64,000 nt of DNA from Blakeslea trispora (GCA_025331445.1 JAIWNE010000032.1:186001-250000); one strand, 5' to 3'. Shown: positions 1 to 10,650, counted from the stretch's first letter. Made by a program: numbers and translations. Notes: generated by a model from the letters alone, not told the origin.

Positions 1-552
1 CTCATCTTCTAATCCACAGTCATCCAACACAAGTGTCTGAAGACCGAAATCAACCGACAGTAGATCGCATAAAGGTCTTAAATGAGATGCATTCAGCAGT
101 TGATTGGATAGATCTAACCGAGTTAAACAACTGGTTTGTGCCTGAAAAAAAAACAATGCGTCAATTCCTATCAGAATGAAGATTGTTCATTCTCTTACTG
201 TTAAGATAGCCACCAACTTGTCAATGGTCGGTTCTTGCTTTTGTTGACAGATAGACTCATACAGAGCCAAAAGTTGAGCACAGGACTCTACCTGAATAAG
301 CTCTGTGTTGGCTCGGATCACTTTCTCGGTCACCACATCATCTCGCTTAAAGACATACTCGGTTGTCATGTGGATTGGAAACCGAACTCGCCGGATCAAT
401 TTTGGTTGTAGTTCATCGTCGATCGATCGATCCTCTGTTGGTTTACGGAAAGAGCCGAAAAGTTGAAGACGAGGTGTGTTTGAGTCAGAGTTGAGTTTGG
501 AAAACCAAGATGAGGTATTGGCTTGAGTCTGTCGAAGTATACTTTTGGTCAT
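1..552 (-). CDS. LRR protein with PP1-docking motif (5' part only; gene runs off the left edge)
   Basis: Exon 1 is 199..552 and exon 2 is 1..141, joined by a GTAAGA...CAG intron in phase 0. The N-terminal ~118 residues are mostly hydrophilic and contain RRVRFP (about residue 54), an RVxF-type docking site for protein phosphatase 1. Exon 2 starts a leucine-rich repeat (LTRLDLSNQLL, then LQTLVLDDCGLED). An RVxF motif shortly before ribonuclease-inhibitor-type LRRs is the layout of PPP1R37-like PP1 regulators, so that is the favoured reading (inference). Start ATG at 552 is the first in-frame Met. The rest of the LRR array lies outside the window, so repeat number and C-terminus are unknown. Another LRR family with a chance RVxF match is the alternative. 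Confidence 0.7.
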
Positions 553-1068
553 CGGCTTGGAATAGCGTTCCCAAAAAAAATAGAAATAATGGCAAAAAAG
601 AACAATAATTACATTTTTTTTTCATCTTGGAGGGGACCTTTTTGTTGCCATAATGATTCTTTTATTGGTTCATTTCAAACTTGTACTACTTGAAAGTTAT
701 CTGAGGAATAATGGTGGCAATAGGTACTGAACTGGTATGTGTACGAGCAATAATGATAGAAAGGAGAAAAAGGTAACAAAACGCAATAGCCTATTGTTAT
801 TTCAAGTACATGATGCGATATTACAGAAAATGATAGCCATGATATCTCCTTAGGGTAGTTGATTGGCTGAGGAGGGTAAATTTCACTATGTAACAGAGAA
901 AGAACATCTTTAATAAAACAAAAAAAGGGGGGAAGTGCAAACACACAGAGAATAAATACTACATCAATTTGGCAATGTCCTATGTTGTATATAGAGTACA
1001 CATAACAAAGTTGCCAAACAATGGAAGTGCATACTAATCACAATCTATTACCAATGTTTTATTTTATT
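553..1068. other. Intergenic spacer, no gene seen
   Basis: AT-rich spacer between the start of the LRR gene and the stop of the amidotransferase gene, which both lie on the minus strand. The only open frame (675..1001, -) is low-complexity and aromatic-rich with no recognisable domain; it is probably UTR or promoter sequence. Confidence 0.6.
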
Positions 1069-1909
1069 TCATTGAGTGATGAATTCAATGGCTTTTTCTG
1101 CAAACCAAACATCCTCCATTTCCTCTGGAGCAGTCTCAGTCACATGCAAAAAGTGATCTGCTTCATCTGGCTTCAAGACACCCGATAATTTTCGGTAAAT
1201 AATCATAGTTCTCATAGTCTCTCGACTGAACTCTGGGTGTCCCTGAATTGTCAGGCACTGACCATCAAGAGAGGCTGTTAGATGATAAGGAGTATTGCCT
1301 TCAGTATATCCTAGAGCAACATAGTTGGGTGGTAACTGAATCACATGATCTTGGTGAAATTGGTTGATGCGAATGAACGTCTTGTCTGTCTTGAAAAATG
1401 CCTGGCCTTCTCTTGTCAATTGAACCTGATACCAACCTACCTATTGAAAGCAAAAGAAAAAAGAGAGTCAATGTATACCATACATCTAGACATAGAATCA
1501 AGCACTTTACTTCCCAGCCAGCCTTGTTTCGGCCTGTCTTGCCGCCAGCAGCCCGTATCATCACTTGATGTCCAAAACAAAAACCAATCAACTTTACTTT
1601 TTCTCGATAATCTGTCTGTACAGTGCGAACAAAGTCAACCAACTTGAGAATCCAAGGATCGTCGTCATGCGCATTGTGTTTAGAACCTGTCAAAATGATA
1701 GCGTCGTATTTTTTGTCTTCAATGTCTTGATAGGAAGGAAATTCCTGACGATGCACAACGTTAAAGGTATCCCAAGTAATCTCGGTTGATTGACTGGCTT
1801 TCTCAAATAGATATCGATATTGTTCTACATAGTCCCCTGCGCGTTCTAATACTTGGTCCATAGGAATATCATTGACCAAAAGTGCTAAATGAAGTTTTGT
1901 CTGTGTCAT
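1069..1909 (-). CDS. Class I glutamine amidotransferase-like protein (GMP synthase GATase type)
   Basis: Two exons, 1511..1909 and 1069..1440, joined in phase 0 through a GTAAAG...AATAG intron; the joined reading is GWEV-GWYQVQL. Product 256 aa. Class I GATase hallmarks are present: the nucleophile elbow GFCFGHQ (Cys about residue 105) and the His-Glu pair in QGHPEF near residue 200. Stand-alone proteins of this type in fungi are annotated as GMP-synthase-like or peptidase C26-like amidotransferases; the ammonia acceptor is not evident from the sequence. Start ATG at 1909 is chosen because upstream sequence is low-complexity poly-T/A and the GATase fold begins immediately (LHLALLVND). No partner synthetase domain is present. 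Family assignment is firm, substrate unknown. Confidence 0.85.
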
Positions 1910-2839
1910 GCTTTTATATGTTAGTTTGAAAAAAAAAAAGTGAAAAACCAGAAAATCTCTCTTTTTTTTTATATATACATTTAAATGACGCATAATGTCG
2001 GAAGCGCAAAAAAAAAGTTAAACTGCTTTTTAAACTAGAACCTCTTTTTTTTGGGAGAGCAGCCCCTCTTTCGGTTGTCCGGAGCCTCAAAACTGTTTGA
2101 TTAGTCACTCTTGTTCTTGATGAGTAGTGCCCTTTCTGTCGCCCTTTGACTTGATTGTCGCAGTTACTTTACCTTCTCAGTATGGCACTGCCTAGTGAAA
2201 GAACAGAAAAGAATCCCGTTTCTTTCTATGTTTAATAAAAAAGAATTTACACTATGGTAGGAAGAAAAAATAACGCTAGAGATGAGAGTCTAGTAGTTAC
2301 AAGACTTGAAGATAGTCTTGTACGCTTAAATGCCAATAAAAAAAATAATGATTTATATTTCTATATACTCGTCTTTATACACTGCTTGTCTCGGCTTTTT
2401 TCTTTTGCTCTTTGAGCAGTTGATAGCACATTTCACAAGAAAAAAAAGGCATAGAATCTAACATTGTTTTATTTTTTAATCAGCTATTAAAAGAAGTGTT
2501 ATAAAGCTGAAGGAGTTATTGAGCTGACATTGTTATAATGGTATGTTTTAAGCATCATCCTTTTGTGAGGCTGTATTTTAGTAAAATTCATTTGTTATCT
2601 CTAGATATCTCTAGTGCTATATCTAGAGGTTTCGATGCATGTCTTGTTCAATGTCAATTGTAAAAGTATATATGGAGTATCCATCTACAAATGCATGAAT
2701 TCGACCTTTCTAAGGCACCAAAAAAATGCAGCGGATTCTAAAAAAGTGACTGGCCTAGATTATAACTTCAAGGTTTTTTTTTTATATTTTTAATCTCTTT
2801 TTATTTCTTTTTCTTATTTAAACAGAAGCAACACTTGAT
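1910..2839. other. Divergent intergenic region between amidotransferase and MPP6 genes
   Basis: About 930 bp shared upstream region of two divergently transcribed genes. AT-rich with several poly-T/poly-A runs. A small nested palindromic patch of repeated TCTAGA/CTAGAT motifs lies at about 2601..2627. No tRNA, ORF or repeat was recognised. Confidence 0.5.
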
Positions 2840-3496
2840 ATGACAGATACAAAGAAGGAAGGAAAAAAGCCTTCCAATAGATTGCTAGGCATGAAAGTAA
2901 AAAAAAAAAAGAAAAAATCGCATTTTTATCATCTCAATCTAATCTATTTTAATTTTTAAAATTCTAGTTTATGCAAAGATCACTTGAAAAAGAAAAACAA
3001 GAGGAATTAGAAAAGGAACGTAAACGAGTCATTTCCGAAGCAGAATGGGTATTGGACAATCGACAGACTGAAGCGGAAAAGCCGTAAGTCACTAAAGAAA
3101 AGAAAGATTGTTTTTTTTCTATTATTCATTCCTCGAACAGTAAGATTCAGATTGAGTATCAACCAAGTTATTTACCATTTACACAAGCAACAATAGCAGG
3201 TAGAAGATCATTCAAGAGCTTTAACAAAGAAGTAGAAGTAAAGTATTTTACCTAGTATCTCTTTTTCATTACTCACCATTGAATAGGCTATAGCAGAAGA
3301 TCAAATAACACAGCAACGACTTGAACGCGAACAACAAGCAGAAAACGATCATCAATTGTCGGACAAGGCTATGGGAGAACAAATGCAGACTATCCGAAGC
3401 ATCTCTAAATCCACCAAAAAGAGAAAGAACCTAGACAATCAACAAAAATCGACTAAAAAACCCAAAGCAGCCACAGGTTTTATTAAACCAACTTAA
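2840..3496 (+). CDS. MPP6: M-phase phosphoprotein 6 homologue, nuclear exosome cofactor
   Basis: Four exons: 2840..2896, 2968..3083, 3141..3237, 3287..3496; all junctions keep frame, product 159 aa. The N-terminus NRLLGMKFMQRSLEK matches the conserved MPP6 start (NLLRMKFMQR-type) that contacts the RRP40 cap of the exosome, followed by ISEAEWVLD. A second conserved block, GRRSFKSFNKEVE, is the family's central motif. The C-terminal third is Lys/Gln-rich (STKKRKNLDNQQKS), typical of its RNA-binding tail. MPP6 binds the nuclear RNA exosome and helps recruit MTR4 for rRNA and snoRNA processing and RNA decay (family knowledge). DCP1, another RNA-decay factor, starts 140 bp downstream on the same strand. 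The gene was assembled from short exons, so no long ORF marks it. Confidence 0.9.
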
Positions 3497-3532
3497 TAAA
3501 AAAAAAAAGAGGAAAATCAAAGTGCATTGCAT

Positions 3533-3548
3533 TAAATCACGTGACGTA
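3533..3548. promoter_or_regulatory. CACGTG/TGACGT composite element upstream of DCP1
   Basis: ATCACGTGACGTAC overlaps a bHLH-type E-box (CACGTG) with a CRE-like core (TGACGT), about 90 bp upstream of the DCP1 ATG in the short MPP6-DCP1 spacer. Position suits a promoter element. Function is inferred only from motif and location. Confidence 0.35.
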
Positions 3549-3636
3549 CTTTGAACTGTATTATTTTTCAACCCAACGTGTCTCTTTTTTTTTTATCTAT
3601 TTGTACCTTCATCTCTCTCATAAAAAGAAACACAAC

Positions 3637-4903
3637 ATGGATCTTGTTGCACGTAAAAAACTTAATTTAGAGGTCCTTAAACGTCATGACCCAAACATAA
3701 GTGACATTCTTGATCAGTCAGCTCATGCTGTTGTCTACAAGTTTGATACTGAAAAGACTATTTGGGTAATAAATAAATAAATAAATAACCAGCAAGATGT
3801 AGTCTTCATCTGACCTCCTTTCCTCTCTTTTTTATATAGGAAAAACTCGGCTATGAAGGTGTTATTTTCTTGACACAAGGGTAAGGAAACACATGTATTA
3901 AAAAAAACAATATAAGCTAATAGCATAGAGTAGCAAAAATGCACCTTATTTTGGTCTCTATGTCTTGAACCGTTTATCTATCGAGAATTTTTCATTGCAT
4001 TTGACAGACTTTGAGGAAATCAACCTAACAGATGAATTCATTATCTATCAGACAAGTGAGGGAGTGGCCAATGCATTATGGTTATATGAGAAAAAGGACC
4101 GAGAGCGTATATTAGCCAAGATATTAAAGTAAATTGAGAAGCCAATCTATATATACTCTGTTTCTTATCTGCCTATCGATAGATTACACGAAGGCATCAA
4201 GTCGTTACCATCACAACAACAAAAGAGCAAACCTAGCAACATACCACCCGAGAATAAAGTGGATATCCTTCAGATGTTGAATCATGGACAACCCAAGACA
4301 TCACCCACACCTCCTAGTGCACTACAGAATGCCGGTCGAGACCTTTTAAATATCCTATCCAAACCTCAACAAGAACCTCCGATGCATGCTGACCCAACTT
4401 TCCCAGTGCATCATATGCCTCCCTTAGTCAACGAGATGCCACCCAGAGCCATTGCGAACGGTGAACTGATCAAACCATTCTATCCACCTTTTGTCAACAT
4501 GTCACCTATAGCTTCACCCAACACGAATCATACCAGTCGAAATTCAGGTACCTTGTTACAGGCTCTGCATGGAGGTTTAGCTCATCCACCCAATGATCGT
4601 CGACCTATCCCTGTCAATGCCACACCCCTATGCCTCCTATGCCTCCTCCACCACCCATGAGTATGCCATTGATGCCTCAGCATATGTTGTCTCTTATGGG
4701 TCCTGAAATCAATCAACGATTTGCTGCTCGACCTTTATCAAAACCCGAATTTATTCAGCAATTGCTCAATATGATTCAAGTAAGTTCATGATAATTTCTA
4801 ATGCGTACTTGTATAACTTATTCTCTATTAGTGTGATCCTACCTTTTTTGACGCACTTTATGAAAACTACAAGGCAACACTAGTGGCACCTTCCAAGCCC
4901 TAA
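3637..4903 (+). CDS. DCP1: mRNA decapping activator Dcp1 (EVH1 domain plus C-terminal trimerisation motif), with an apparent frameshift
   Basis: Exons 3637..3765, 3840..3880, 3934..4128, 4183..4779, 4832..4903. The EVH1 domain begins at the start (RKKLNLEVLKRHDPNISDIL) and continues through VVYKF, LNRLSIENF and the helix-rich KKDRERILAKILK. A Pro-rich linker follows, and the end SKPEFIQQLLNMIQ-CDPTFFDALYENY is the Dcp1 trimerisation motif. Dcp1 activates Dcp2 in P-bodies (family knowledge). Within exon 4 the frame that is open from the EVH1 domain hits TGA at 4658..4660, whereas the conserved C-terminus is read one base earlier from about 4627. The shift falls at the run of four C at 4625..4628: one missing C would restore a single frame. 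This could be an assembly indel or a real mutation; no plausible intron explains it. Confidence 0.88.
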
Positions 4904-5044
4904 GGTGCCACCATCGTAATAGTAATAAAATAGGCTGTGGCTATAATAAATTTTAAAGTCACAGTGTCATTATTCGAGGATTTTATTTTATTTTTTCAGT
5001 TTCTTTTTTTTTTTTTAAAAAAAAATAATAAGAAAAATAACACG

Positions 5045-6362
5045 ATGGATATTGGAGGTACATTTGGACTTGGTGGTCCCAATATCACCATTAGAGAACT
5101 CACCAAGGAACGCATTAGCTTTATTTTAAGTGACACTGATTTAAGGTAAACAACAGAGCCTATGTTTAGTTCAGAAGTTAACAAAGATAAAATAATGAAG
5201 TGTGGCCAATTCATTACGTCGAGTTATGATTGCTGAAGTACCTACTGTTGGTAAATTATGAGACTATTGATCGCTTGTTTTATGTATGCTCATTTCTCTC
5301 TCTCTAATAAAGCTATTGATATGGTTGAAATTGAGACAAATACGACTGTATTGGCTGATGAATTCCTGGCTCATCGTTTGGGTATGGTTCCTATTGACAG
5401 TCGAGATGTTGACAAATTAAGATATACAAGAGTAAGAGGAAATAGAGATCTTCAAAAGAGAAACAAACTGATGGACTGTAGGATTGTACTTGTTCACAAT
5501 ATTGTCCAGAATGTTCAGTGGAATTAACACTTCATGTCAAGTGTACTGATGAACGTACCAAAGATGTTACCACACGAGATTTATCTTCTTCAAACCCTTC
5601 TTTCATGCCCGTATTCCAAGGTGAGTTTTAGATCATATGAAGGGTGGGAGAAGACAAAGGCTGACATAAATGAATGGATAGACAAGGATGATTCAGGTGT
5701 TTTGTTAGTCAAGTTACGTAGAGGACATGAACTCAAGTTAAAGTGTATTGCTAAAAAGGTAAAGGAAAAGAGGAGGCAGTCAAAGTTTCGGGATATTGAC
5801 ATGAAGACAGGGTGTTGCTAAGGAACATGCTAAGTGGAGTCCTGTCAGTGGTGTATCGTTTGAATATGATCCATACAATAAGCTGAGACATACATCTTAT
5901 TGGTTTGAAGAGACTGAAGAGGAATGGTATGAATCATTATGACGCGTCATGATCATCTATAGTTTCTAATGGTAGAGACTATCTTAGGCCATTGAGTAAA
6001 AATGCACAATACGAACAACCGCCCGATAAAGATGCTCGTAAGTTTCTTAGAAAAAAAACATCCTATCTCTCTCCTATTCATTTTCCCTCTTTTTGTATGA
6101 AGCTTTTGATTATAATGCAAAACCCGATAAATTCTATTTCGAAACAGAGGTAAAAAAAGAAAAGAAAAGAAAAGGGCATTGTTTTATGGTTATTAAGATA
6201 CAACTATGACCAATTTAGACAGTAGGCTCTTTAGCACCTGAAGAAGTAGTGACTATGGCAATGAAGATTTTAGTAGACAAATTGGCATATGTTCAAATGC
6301 AAATTCAAGAAGAAGTAGATACTAAAGAACAAGACAGCGCTAATGCTTGGAGTAATTATTAA
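5045..6362 (+). CDS. RPB3: RNA polymerase II subunit Rpb3
   Basis: Nine exons: 5045..5145, 5201..5250, 5313..5431, 5482..5620, 5682..5758, 5811..5926, 5988..6037, 6103..6149, 6219..6362; 280 aa, all phases consistent. Alpha-like subunit (RpoA/Rpb3/Rpb11 dimerisation fold). Recognisable blocks: [37 protein letters not shown], the zinc-binding loop [15 protein letters not shown] (four Cys), [33 protein letters not shown] and WFEE.EEEW. Rpb3 pairs with Rpb11 to nucleate Pol II assembly in the nucleus (family knowledge). Nearly every exon is shorter than 145 bp, so single open frames cover it poorly. Some acceptors lack a pyrimidine tract (for example AATGAAG and GTATGAAG), a habit seen elsewhere in this window. 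Its stop codon lies 35 bp from that of the convergent ERG26-like gene. Confidence 0.95.
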
Positions 6363-6397
6363 TAAGAATAATAATAAAAAGTGTGTATAGGTTGTGT

Positions 6398-6475
6398 TTA
6401 TGATGTATGATGAGCCTTGTAATACTAGAATAAAAAAAAAGAGAGAGATTCAATACCATAAGAACACAACATCAA

Positions 6476-6518
<43 letters not shown>

Positions 6519-7592
6519 TACAGCTATACTTAATTGAATACCCTCATCCAATCCAATTTGAGGTTCATAACCCAAGATAGTTCTTGCCTTGGAAATATTG
6601 AAATAGCGAGAAGACATGGCTTGCTTGATTCTGGCTCGAGTCATACCCTCTTTCAGTTGACTCTTATCCCAAAAGAGTTGCTTGACACTCAAGATAGACT
6701 CACTGATCATAGCAATAAACATGCTTGTGTTATAAGACAATACAATCTTCTTATGGTTAGGCATATAACAACCATAGACAGCCCAGATACGAGAGGCAAA
6801 GTCCCAAAAAGGAACAGGAGTACCATTGGTCAGATTAAAGGCTTGGCCAGCAGCACCTGAATCAGGCACAGCTAGTTTCTCGGCAGCCAAGACATGAGCA
6901 TAAGCAACATTACCTACATAAGTGAAATCCATCAAGGATTGATTGTTGCCGATCTGGAAACGATGTTGACCACGTTGACATACTTCAAGCATACCAGGTA
7001 TCATCTGTCGATCTCCAGGACCGAATATAGCAGAAGGACGAATAGTACAAGTTAAAAGACCTTGTTGGCCATTGGCTGCCAACACTACTTTTTCACATTC
7101 AATCTATCGAAATTATTAGGTTTACATTTTACTTTCTTTTTTGTTTCTTACCTTGGATTCAGTATAGACATCCACAGCTTTAGGTGGATAAGGTGTACTT
7201 TCATCAATATTGACCATAGGTTCACCTGTAGAGATGACACTGCCTGAACTGGTCACAACCAATACCTTAATCTTACGCTCTTGACAGGCCTTGATGACAT
7301 TGAGAGTACCATCGACGTTGATGGAAAAGTAGAGATCACGAGGAGGGTTACTACTGTTGACATGAGGAGGAGAGGCAGCATGAATAACTGCTGTGATGCC
7401 TTCAAGTGCTTGATAGACATCGTCAAACTTGCGAAGATCACCTACAAAATACTTGACATCCGCCTTAGGTTCTCTAGGCTCGGACATGTCAAAGACGGCG
7501 ATAGTAGAGCCATCTTGACGCAATCGGATTTGTTCCTGAATATGTTGTCCGAGGAAACCGTTGCCACCGATGATAAGATAAGAAGCTGGCAT
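6398..7592 (-). CDS. ERG26: Sterol 4-alpha-carboxylate 3-dehydrogenase, decarboxylating (3-beta-HSD/Erg26-like)
   Basis: Exons 7152..7592, 6522..7103, 6398..6424; 349 aa. SDR fold: NAD(P)-binding glycine motif GGNGFLG near the start, VIHAASPPH, and the YxxxK catalytic pair in VYTESKIECEK (the intron falls just after the Lys). The middle carries IRPSAIFGPGD and MDFTYVGNVAYAHVLAAE, hallmark 3-beta-HSD/Erg26 blocks. In ergosterol synthesis Erg26 oxidatively removes the C4 carboxyl after Erg25, at the ER (family knowledge). A canonical GTAAGT donor after IQLSIA shows that the run of Phe in the unspliced frame is intron; a 27-nt last exon (YYKAHHTS, stop) is reached through TTCTAG. That intron holds a ~34-nt poly-A tract on the plus strand. 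Other 3-beta-HSD family enzymes are possible. Confidence 0.88.
6483..6516. repeat. Poly(A/T) tract of about 34 nt inside ERG26 intron 2
   Basis: Uninterrupted A run on the plus strand (T run in the transcript) directly after the 5' splice site GTAAGT of the last intron. It lies at the donor end rather than at the polypyrimidine tract. Length is prone to sequencing error. Confidence 0.85.
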
Positions 7593-7940
7593 AAGAAATT
7601 AGACTTTTTTTTTTAAGGGGGAAGGAAAGAAAGTAGTAAACAAAACAGAAAGTAGGAAAAGAAAGTGTATTCAATGAGCCAATCAGATTCATTTCTTTAT
7701 ATTTTTTTTTTCTCCTTCACAAGTAGTACAAGACATACTTTCTGTCAATGCCTCCACTCTATCTCGATCAAAAAAGAAAAAGGACTTCAAATAACATTAA
7801 AGAAGGTGATTCTTCACATCAAGATTTTCATTGTTCTATAGTCAATGTATTTTGTGCTGGTATTATGTTTTTCGAGAAAAATAACACGATAAAATCATAC
7901 ATCTAAAAGCGTGTCTTTTTTTCTTTTTTATTGTGTGTCT

Positions 7941-8484
7941 TTACGCATGGTCATCATCGTCACTCTCATCTGAGCGAGCCATCTTGGTGTTGCCATTCAT
8001 CTCTTCATCAGCAGTTCGTTTACCCAATACCTCTTGGTTGCCAGATTCAAATGTCCTCAGTCTAAAAGTGCCGTCTAGTTTAGCTACTGCATCTGATTTT
8101 GTCTTTGCAAAGTCGATTTTCTATAAACCAATAAACAAAATAAATAAATAATTTCTCGCTTCCCTTGAATAGTCATATACTTACAATAGGCTTTCCCAAC
8201 AAGGTAAACCCATTTAAACTTCTTTTGGCTGTAGATGCAGATGCCACGTCACTATATACAATAAAGGCTTGTTCGCGCATTTTGTCTGTCTTTTTAGCTG
8301 TAATGTCAAGAATGTAGCCATAAGTGGCAAACAAGCCATACAGGTTTGACTTGAGTTCTGTAATTCAAAAAGGAAATTATGAGATTCGGTTGAATGAACA
8401 TCGTTTTCGTTTCTTACCTTCTACAGTGATGCGACTGTTTAAATTGGTGATATAGAGTGTCTGGTTGGGATCAATAGATGTCAT
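7941..8484 (-). CDS. Single-RRM spliceosomal protein of the U1A/U2B'' (SNF/Msl1) family
   Basis: Coding exons 8418..8484, 8185..8357, 7941..8120; 139 aa. One RRM: RNP2 is LYITNL (residues 9-14), RNP1 is REQAFIVY, preceded by LKSNLYGLFATYGYILDIT and followed by GFTLLGKPIKIDFAKTKSDAV, the U1A/U2B'' signature. The second RRM of metazoan U1A is absent; the short acidic tail (DESDDDDHA) suggests the single-RRM U2B''/Msl1 form that binds U2 snRNA with U2A' (inference). A 5'-UTR exon upstream is supported by the GTAAGT donor at 8588 and the TTATTCCAG acceptor at 8499; it holds a small uORF. A CA microsatellite lies in that UTR intron. Confidence 0.88.
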
Positions 8485-8625
8485 GATAAAGCCTTGTTCT
8501 GGAATAAGTTGGAAACGCACACACACACACACACAGAAAAAAAGAAGGAAAAAAATATAAAGGAAAAAAAATGGAATGACAAACTTACAGTCACTCTTCT
8601 TCGAAACTGACATGTAACAATTCAT
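8485..8625 (-). promoter_or_regulatory. 5'-UTR intron and 12-codon upstream ORF of the U1A/U2B'' gene
   Basis: On the minus strand an ATG at 8625 (a second in-frame ATG four codons on) opens a short uORF. If the GTAAGT intron (8499..8588) is removed, the uORF ends after 12 codons because the splice junction itself creates its stop (T|AA). The main ATG follows about 10 nt later. Unspliced, the frame runs on through the intron. Splice sites are seen; translational control is inference. Confidence 0.4.
8519..8535. repeat. CA/GT microsatellite
   Basis: About eight CA dinucleotides within the 5'-UTR intron of the U1A/U2B'' gene. Confidence 0.85.
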
Positions 8626-8639
8626 TAAAATTGAAGCAA

Positions 8640-9860
8640 AAGAATTGACAGCTCTTTAAATTGAAGGCTCAAGGAATTTGCTATTTGTTTGAGGATGTGT
8701 CAAGTATATAAAGTTCTGCTTTATTTTGAATCTCAAAAGAGATGAATTGTAGAATGTCTGCTTCTTTCAAAAGTAAGAAAGTTTATTAAATTCTGTAATA
8801 AAGAGAGAATAATTTACACTTGATAGGTGTAAATTGCAGTTGCTTGTTTATGGTTCAAAGAATATGTTTATATTTCAAATGAGTATAACAACTAAAAAAA
8901 GATAGAGAAATCTAACAATTTGAAGGACAATAGCTGAGGATTGTGAGTTAGCCATCAATAGCTTTGCTTGCTTGAATGAACAATCTCATTGAATGACAAG
9001 CGAAGGTTTTTGATGTAGTCTAGACACTGTATAGTTTCAGCATGGACTGCATTTACTATAGGCTAAATAGGCTCAACTGATCTTCTTATACTCAGTGTAA
9101 CCCAATGATTATTGTTAGATGTTGAAGTAACCAAAGGTAAAGACTACTTACCTATTGTACACAATGTATCATTGTATCTAGACAAAGTAGGAACAAATAC
9201 GCAGAAATTATCAGCACTATACACAGCAATTTGGTACACCACAAAGTACATGAAGCAATGTGAGCACACTCAAAAACATTGAGTCAATGAGATTTGCTGA
9301 CAAGAGTATTAAATCAAGTTTTAGTACTTTCTACTTCTTCTATGATGTCAAAGTAAATTTCTTTCCCTGCCATAAGCATAACCAATAATATGAGCTGCAT
9401 AAGAAGACTAATCATCGAGGCAAATACAACTATATATGAATTGCAAGCTTTTATTGATACAAGGATATCACTGTATCATCCTATTCTGCTTTAGAGTGCA
9501 TCCATTTTATAATGTGCAAAATAAAGCCTAAAAATCTATAAAAAAATAAGAAACTCTATCTACTCTCTCAAAATCCAACATTTTTCGATCAAACGAGTCA
9601 TTATATTGTTTATTTCAATGATTAGAATCAGACAATGATCTTCGTTTTTTAAATTAAATAGAATTTTTTGTTAGAGTCGAAAGTCTGTCAAACACCCAGC
9701 CAAAGTATAAATATGTTGCTACTAAAGTAAGATTTTTAATAAATCCTATTGGTGCGGGTTTTAATAGAGTAGTACAACACACCATATATTAAAGTATTTA
9801 ATTTGATGTCGAGTATTGTGTCCCACTTTTTATTTCTTTCCATCTTTTCTTTGAATACAA
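8640..9860. other. Intergenic region, no gene seen
   Basis: AT-rich sequence between the U1A/U2B'' gene and the transposon mosaic. No ORF, tRNA or terminal inverted repeat of the adjacent element was recognised. Part of it could be the non-coding left end of that element. Confidence 0.45.
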
Positions 9861-9867
9861 TATCACG

Positions 9868-10650
9868 ATGCCTAAAGTCAAAGCCAGTATCAAAAGATTG
9901 CAGAACTTGAGAAAGTCTTCTGTTAAAGCTTCTAGTGAAAATAAGGAGACTGTAGTTGTTGCCAAGTCAATGGAAGTTGATGTCCCTGCCCCTTCTGTTT
10001 TTGACAAGTTAAAGTGGAACAAAGCAGCCGAAGAGAAAGTCAACAGATACCGCCACGGTATAGCAGTTACCAAGCGTCATGAGCAACGCCAACGTGCTCA
10101 AAATCGTGAATGTGCTAAAGGATCAGACAAAATGACAACATTCTTCACAACATCAACAATTGTCAAAGAACAAAGCAAAGTTGAAGTAGAAAAGCAGTTT
10201 TCCTCGGATACACTCCAAAGCGCTTTGGAAAAGGTGACATCTCTGCTCAATCCAGCAATTAGCCAAAATCCATCACATCAAAAAGCAGGACCATATGAAA
10301 TCATCAGGCTCCTAGCTGTAAAGATGTACTTGAACCTTCGTGTCAACAATGGTATGATGATCATGGAGGCATCAAATGAGACTTCTAAGTTCTTCTGGCC
10401 TAATTCGCCACTGAACTACAGAAGCCGAAAAATAAGACAGGATGTACATGAGTTCATCGAAAAAGGTAGTCTCGCGCCTTCAATGCAAGGCAAGCATTCG
10501 AAGCGTTTTTCTTTGTTGGATGACAGCAAAGACAATAAGAAGTTTCGCTTCTCCAAATTTGTAGAAGATCTCAAAGAAGACATTACCGCACATAACTTGG
10601 AAATTGACGTTGCTGGCGACAATGACTGGAAAGCTTTGAAAGAGGCGTGA
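9868..10650 (+). CDS. Transposase N-terminal region (DDE-transposon-like, no catalytic domain)
   Basis: 260-aa ORF with a good start context (CACGATGCC). It has a basic N-terminus, then TKRHEQRQRAQNRECAKGSDKMTTFF, a charged block resembling the N-termini of fungal DDE endonucleases, then a helix-turn-helix-like stretch (RKIRQDVHEFIEKGSLAPSM, followed by QGKHSKRFSLLDD). No Asp-Asp-Glu catalytic core is present before the TGA at 10648..10650. Past that TGA the same frame stays open to a GTAAGT at 10696 and can be spliced to ATCCAAACGG (10759), suggesting the TGA is a nonsense mutation in a longer ancestral frame. Resemblance to transposases is by motif style only. It may be a truncated element or a host gene of unknown role. 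Confidence 0.5.
   Translation: MPKVKASIKRLQNLRKSSVKASSENKETVVVAKSMEVDVPAPSVFDKLKWNKAAEEKVNRYRHGIAVTKRHEQRQRAQNRECAKGSDKMTTFFTTSTIVKEQSKVEVEKQFSSDTLQSALEKVTSLLNPAISQNPSHQKAGPYEIIRLLAVKMYLNLRVNNGMMIMEASNETSKFFWPNSPLNYRSRKIRQDVHEFIEKGSLAPSMQGKHSKRFSLLDDSKDNKKFRFSKFVEDLKEDITAHNLEIDVAGDNDWKALKEA

Noticed and set aside
1301..1993. Unspliced amidotransferase frame ending CSRIY
   Set aside because: It runs through the intron; the spliced form restores the His-Glu end of the GATase domain.
4553..4566. GTACCTTGTTACAG as an intron explaining the DCP1 frameshift
   Set aside because: Removing 14 nt would give the right phase, but 14 nt is too short for a spliceosomal intron.
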